Of a stretch of DNA of 64,000 bases, positions 27,801 to 34,082 are shown in pieces; positions within the stretch are counted from its first letter, which is position 1, and each line of letters starts with the position of its first letter. The notes under the pieces are model-generated. The model was not told the origin of the DNA. It made no database searches and worked only from the letters and a program-made list of their open reading frames with translations. The DNA lies in NCBI RefSeq assembly GCF_018340385.1, contig NW_024879282.1, forward strand, positions 1,290,001-1,354,000, written 5' to 3'. This DNA comes from Cyprinus carpio. Lineage: Eukaryota > Chordata > Actinopteri > Cypriniformes > Cyprinidae. The translations under genes were made by a program, and so were the position numbers.

Positions 27801-30800
27801 ACTATGAGTCCGAGGACCTGGATCTTACCTTGCCTGGGAATTTCCGGGATCTCTCAAAGGTATGCAACTCCTGAAAGCCTTTTTCCATAAATGTAATTAA
27901 TACCTGATTATTTCTGCAGCCATTACTCCAGTCTTCAGTGTCACATGATCCTTCAAAAATCTTTCTGATATGCTGATTTGTTTGCTCAAGAAACATTTAT
28001 CATCAATGCACGGTTGTGCTGCTTTGTGTTTTTGTGGAAACTGTGATACATTTTTTTTCAGGATTCTTTGAGGAATAGAAAATAAATTAATTCTGAGGAA
28101 TTCAAAACAACAGCATTTGTTTGAAAGATTTTTTTTTTTACATGTATATGACTTTACTGTTACTTTTAATCAAATTAAAGCATACTTTCTGAATATAATT
28201 TAAATATAATAATAATAATACTTAGCTTTCAGAGCCTTGAATCAAAAGTGAGCTATAGTTTAAAAAAATTAATTTGTCCTTTGGTTAGTATAATAACTCA
28301 AATTATTTTAAACTCCTTCCTGTTTGTAATGTAGCCAATCGGAGCCCTGAATCCAAAGCGAGCCGTTTTCTATGCCGAACGCTATGAGACATGGGAGGAT
28401 GACGGAACTCCACCCCATCATTACACATCACTGTACTCCACTGCAGCATCCACTCTCTTCTGGCTTGTCAGGATAGTGAGTCTTCACTGAAGTCCATTTA
28501 TATTCTATTAGAACTTAAAAATCTCAATCTTAACTCTCTTTTTATGAAAAGCTAATGAAAGTTGTTTTAATCTGATATTGTGTGCCACTTCCTCAATCCC
28601 ACAGGAACCCTTCACCATGTTTTTCTTGAATTGTAATGACAACAAGTTCGACCATCCCGACCGGACATTTTCTGGCATTGCGCGCTCTTGGCGAAGTTGC
28701 CAGAGGGACACATCTGATGTTAGGGTGAGCGAAGTCTTGTGAGGTAAAACAATGCTGTGACTGATTTTATTTCTGTGCTGTGACGTCAGCGTGTTTGTTT
28801 GTATGACAGGAGTTGATCCCTGAGTTCTACTACCTCCCTGAAATGTTCGTGAACAGCAGCGGATATGACCTGGGGGTGAGAGAGGACAGGACAGCTGTGT
28901 GTGACGTGGAACTACCAGTCTGGGCCAAAAAACCAGAGGACTTTGTTCGCATCAACAGGATGGTGAGGGATGGAAAGATCATTATGTGTGCATCTAAGCA
29001 CCTTTGTTCGCTCCACATTACTTGCGCAATTTCAGCTGCCATTAGGATTAATACTCCAATTCAGCCAGTGTGTCAAGAATCAAAATAAGACAAGGCCAGT
29101 TCCCTGAATGGAGCAGCTCTAGTTTGTAGAGAAAAGAAATAAACTTTGAACCTCACACAGTCTTTACATGGCTAGTAATTTCTTTAGAAGCCCTGATTGG
29201 CCCTTGTATTAACCCTGTTGTCCTCTTCCTGTCTCAGGCGCTGGAGAGTGAATTTGTGTCCTGTCAGTTGCACCAGTGGATCGATCTCATCTTTGGCTAC
29301 AAGCAGAGAGGACCGGAGGCCATTAGGGCTCTCAATGTTTTCCATTACCTGTCTTACGAGGGATCTTTGAACTTGGACACCATCACCGACCCCCAGCTCA
29401 GAGAGGTAAGACCCCTCGCCAGAGAGGTCAGTGAGTATTGATTCAAAGGAGGATATTGATCTAGGAACTTGTCCTACTTTTGTGAATCAAGTTAAAGTGT
29501 TTTTTGGATGGCTTTCTATTACACATTGTCCAGTATGTGTTTTTTATGATACTGATTTTTTCAGTATATTTATTTATTGGCATCTTTATATGTCTCAATA
29601 AAATATGCAGAATGAAATGCAGAAAAATGATTTTTATTTTATTTTAGAAAAACTAAAACAAAATGATGAATTAATATTAATACTGTAGTAATAATCATCT
29701 CAAAATGCTTAATGTCAATACTAATCTTAAACGAATTAAATAAATTAATCATAAATAATCTTGATGTGAAACATTTTATTTCATAATATTAAAATGCTTA
29801 ATGTCAATAATTAAGATCAATTATTATTGTTATTAAGTATTATTGATAAAATACTTAATGTCTTAAAGGGATAGTTCACCTTCAGTTGTGGTCCCCATTG
29901 ACTTCCATAGTATGAAAAACAATTAAAAAACACTTACACAAAATTAAATTAAAGTAGTATTAATTATTGTAATCATTATTAAAATATATACAATTGATAT
30001 GAATACATTTTCCTGTGAACACTATGTTTCCTGTTTAACACACAACAGTTGCAGTGCTTTTGTTATTATCAGTAGACTTGATAATAGAACCAATAATAAT
30101 AAAATCTTATTTGATAGTCTCAATCATTAGTGTTTATTGTCTCCTGTCAATATCTTTCTGTCCTCTGTCCCAAAATGAGTGAACTATGATGCAGTGTTTT
30201 CCGCTTGTCTTTCCATGTCTGTAAATGTCTGTCAGATGTGAGGCAGCTCAGGGGTCTGTCAACTAAAAAATGTAACGGCTTGTTTTGTCTCTTTGTCACT
30301 CTCTTTAGTCCATGGAGGCTCAGATTCAGTCATTTGGACAGGCTCCATCACAGCTGCTAATAGAGCCTCACCCTCCACGCAGCTCCGCCATGCATCTGGT
30401 GAGACTTTATTATATCTCTTTTACTGTCTTTTTCAAGACACCTCTTTTTATTGTGATCTATATTACTTTTTTTTTTATCAGTTATCTATATTAGATCTCT
30501 TTTAAATAGATCAATATTTTATTGTTATTTGATTTATTACATATTTTATCACGATTTTTCTTTATTACATTCGTTTTATGTAGCTCAGTATTACACTTTA
30601 TCCTCACTAGTTGCGATGGACCAAAATTTTGTAATTGTCTATCCTCATAAATGCAAAATGGTGCCACAAAGTGACAAAATGACGTAGGCCGGTAGTACAT
30701 AAAATTTAGATTTTCGATGTAATAGATGTGATTTATGACATCACGCCTGGTTCGGACACTGATTTACACCTACAGTAGCAAGGCTGTATAGGGTCGGGTG

Positions 30801-33619
30801 TTACACATATCATCCAACCTCCCCCTCCTGACAGTCCAAACCATCCCAAAAATGACCCTAAACTATATCCTTACCCAGAAATCCTGCCTAACCCTAACCC
30901 TAACCCTGTTATTTTTGTATTTTTTGTTTCTAATTCCTTGTCCCTTCCTTTCTCCTTTCACCTCCCTTTTTTTTCCTCTTCGTCCTCCTCTTTCTCTCTT
31001 CTGCTCATTAGTGTTTCCTTCCGCAGAGTCCTCTGATGTTCAAGGACCAGATGCAGCAAGATGTAATCATGGTGCTCAAATTCCCCTCCAACTCTCCGGT
31101 CACGCACGTGGCGGCCAACACACTGCCTCACCTCAGCATTCTTGCGGTCACAGTCACATGCAGCCGACTGTTCGCCGTTCAACCGCTGGCACACAACACA
31201 GTCGGTGAGCACGACCATTTGCAACTTTCTTAGACAACAGTTAAAGAAATCAGAGGTTTTTCAAACCACCTTTTTTTAATGTTTGGTGCAAGTTTATTTA
31301 CAATGTGTAAGCATTGTTTTAGTTTAGGTCTCAGAGGTGCTCCAGGATATTCATTAGAACAGGCTCATCACCTTCCTATTGAGATGGACTCTCTGATTGG
31401 TGAGTTCTTCAAATCATGTGACCATGTAAACTTGTCACGTCACTGGGGGGCAGGCCTGAAATTCCTTCAGTTAAGGGATAGTTCACCCCAAAAATGTCAA
31501 TTCTGAGGAGAATTTTCACTTTTGTGTGGATTATCCTTTAAAAAAATGGATGAAACTTGTGTCTTCAGACATTCTCACCTGGTCTGTTTCTTTCCCCAGC
31601 CAATAACTCTGGCATTAGTAAAGGCAGATCACCAGATTTGGTGGATCAAAGCATTCAGATCAACAACGCACTGCTTTGTGGTGACAAGCTGACAACGCTA
31701 CATCCTGGCATTGTGGTTTCTGGGACAAGAGTTTCCAGTGTGTTTACTCCACTGAGACAGGTGCTTTGTGTCTTTTGTGATTTTAGGCCATTTATATGCC
31801 AGCTTGAACATATAAAACTACAAATAAATGTGAAGTGTATGTTTCTAAAATGCACATGCGCTCATCTGCTCACTCTTCATTCAGGGGAAACTCACTCAGA
31901 TTGTTTGTTGGGTCACTGGGATGTGGTGACCTGTCTTGCGCGATCGAGTCCTACAATTGGAGGTGATTGCTACATTGTCTCTGGCTCACGAGATGCAACC
32001 CTTCTGCTGTGGAACTGGAGCGGACGACACCACATCATTGGAGACAATCCCAACAAACAGTGAGCACATGACCTCCTTGCTGAATAGAAGTATTATTTTC
32101 TTAAAAATACATATTTTACTGACCCCAAAACTTTTGAAAAGTAGTGTGAAAGATATTTCACACAGTAGGACATTTATTTAATTTATATTGATATCACACT
32201 GAGAGAAAAATGGTCTCTGAAATTCTTTGTGAATATATTAAATTAATTCCTTTATTTATTGCCTGCTTACCTAACTTCATCTCATTCCTAACATATCTTC
32301 TTTTTCATTTTTATTTTTGTGTGGTAATGCGTATTATGTAGAAAAAAATGATTGATTGAGATTTGTAGGATTCCAGAAGTCGACCTTTTGTTGTTTTGTA
32401 GGTGATTATCCAGCACCTAGAGCGGTTTTCTGACAGGCCATTGACCATGAGGGTGGTGTGTGTGGTCAGTATGTGCTGAACTGGGACTTGTCATCAGTGG
32501 GGCCAAAGGTTCAGTCTGAGAGGAAGCAATCTGGAAAATTAGCATATCATAAATTAACTCTTTTCATACTAGTATTGGTTTCCATGAGAGCTGAGCTATA
32601 GAATTTATATAGAAATAAAACCATTACAGTTAAGGGAAATTAAAATTATGTTACTGTCTTAAAGATGTTTATTTTAAAAAATAGTGACTTCTTATTATTT
32701 TCTTATTTTCTCCCATTTTAAAATTCTTGCTGTGTAATGACAGAATTGAGAGGTTTTTGCTGTTGTCCGTTGTTTTACAGAGGGGCCCATGTTTGGTGCA
32801 TACCATCACAGGAGATTTACTGCGGGCCCTGGAGGGCCCTGAGAACTGTCTCCAGCCTCGTCTGATCTCTGTGTCCAGTGAGGGTCAATGCATCATCTAC
32901 TATGAGAGAGGACACTTCTGTAACTTCAGCATTAATGGCAAACTTCTGGCACAGATGGAGATCAATGACTCCACACGTGTAAGAAGATATAGTAGAACAG
33001 AATTACACATTAACCCCAAAATAGTCTCTATGTTTATCTTATTTTGTTTTCCCCCAGGCCATACTGTTGAGTCAGCGACGGTCAGAACTTGGTTACAGGA
33101 GGTGATAACGGTGTTGTTGAAGTCTGGCAGGCCTGTGATTTTAAGCAGCTGTATATTTACCCTGGCTGTGATGCAGGCATCAGCGGCTATGGACTGATCC
33201 CATGACCAGAGGTGAGCACACCTGAGCTCAAAAACCTAAAAATAATAATATAGTAAAATATAATAAAGTTTTGTGTTTATTTAACTAAAATAACGTCATT
33301 TAGTACATAATATATACAAGTAGGCAAGGGAGGCTAAGTGTCTCCTTAAAATATTGTAGTACAAATTAAAAACAATACCACTATTACAAAATGATAACAT
33401 TAAAAAGTCTATAAATCACTCAGTTTTTCCGTAGGGTCGTCTCCTCACCTCCCTGAGGCTCATTGATGATTTTGTTAACAGACCACCAAAAGCCTGCAGT
33501 GAGTTTGGTGGGGGGTAATTGAGAATTGAGACATGAATGGGGGAAAGTCACGTGTGAGAGTGAAGGCAATGCCTCCATCGCGATATGATTGGATATGACT
33601 GGTTGTGTGTGTGTGTGTG

Positions 33620-33650
<31 letters not shown>

Positions 33651-34027
33651 TGATATATATATATATATATTATATATATCTTATATCAATTCAATGTGTC
33701 CTTGATGAATAAGGTATTATATTCTTTAAAAAAAAACTTAGTGAGCCAAACTTTTTAACAGCAGTAACGATATCACCATACATCAGGACATATTTTAATA
33801 TTTATTTCACTTATATTATATATTAAACTGAAAGAAAAGTGGTCTCTAAAATTACATATATAAATTATATACTTTACATGTAATATATATTATATTATTC
33901 CAGTACAGTACATTTATAGGTGATTACTATAGTAAGTCAAGTAAAAACAAATCTATTTATTGTGTTGATATATATCTATATATAGTTCTACGGCATGTAA
34001 AAAAAATTTTTTTTAATACACAGTAAC

Positions 34028-34082
<55 letters not shown>

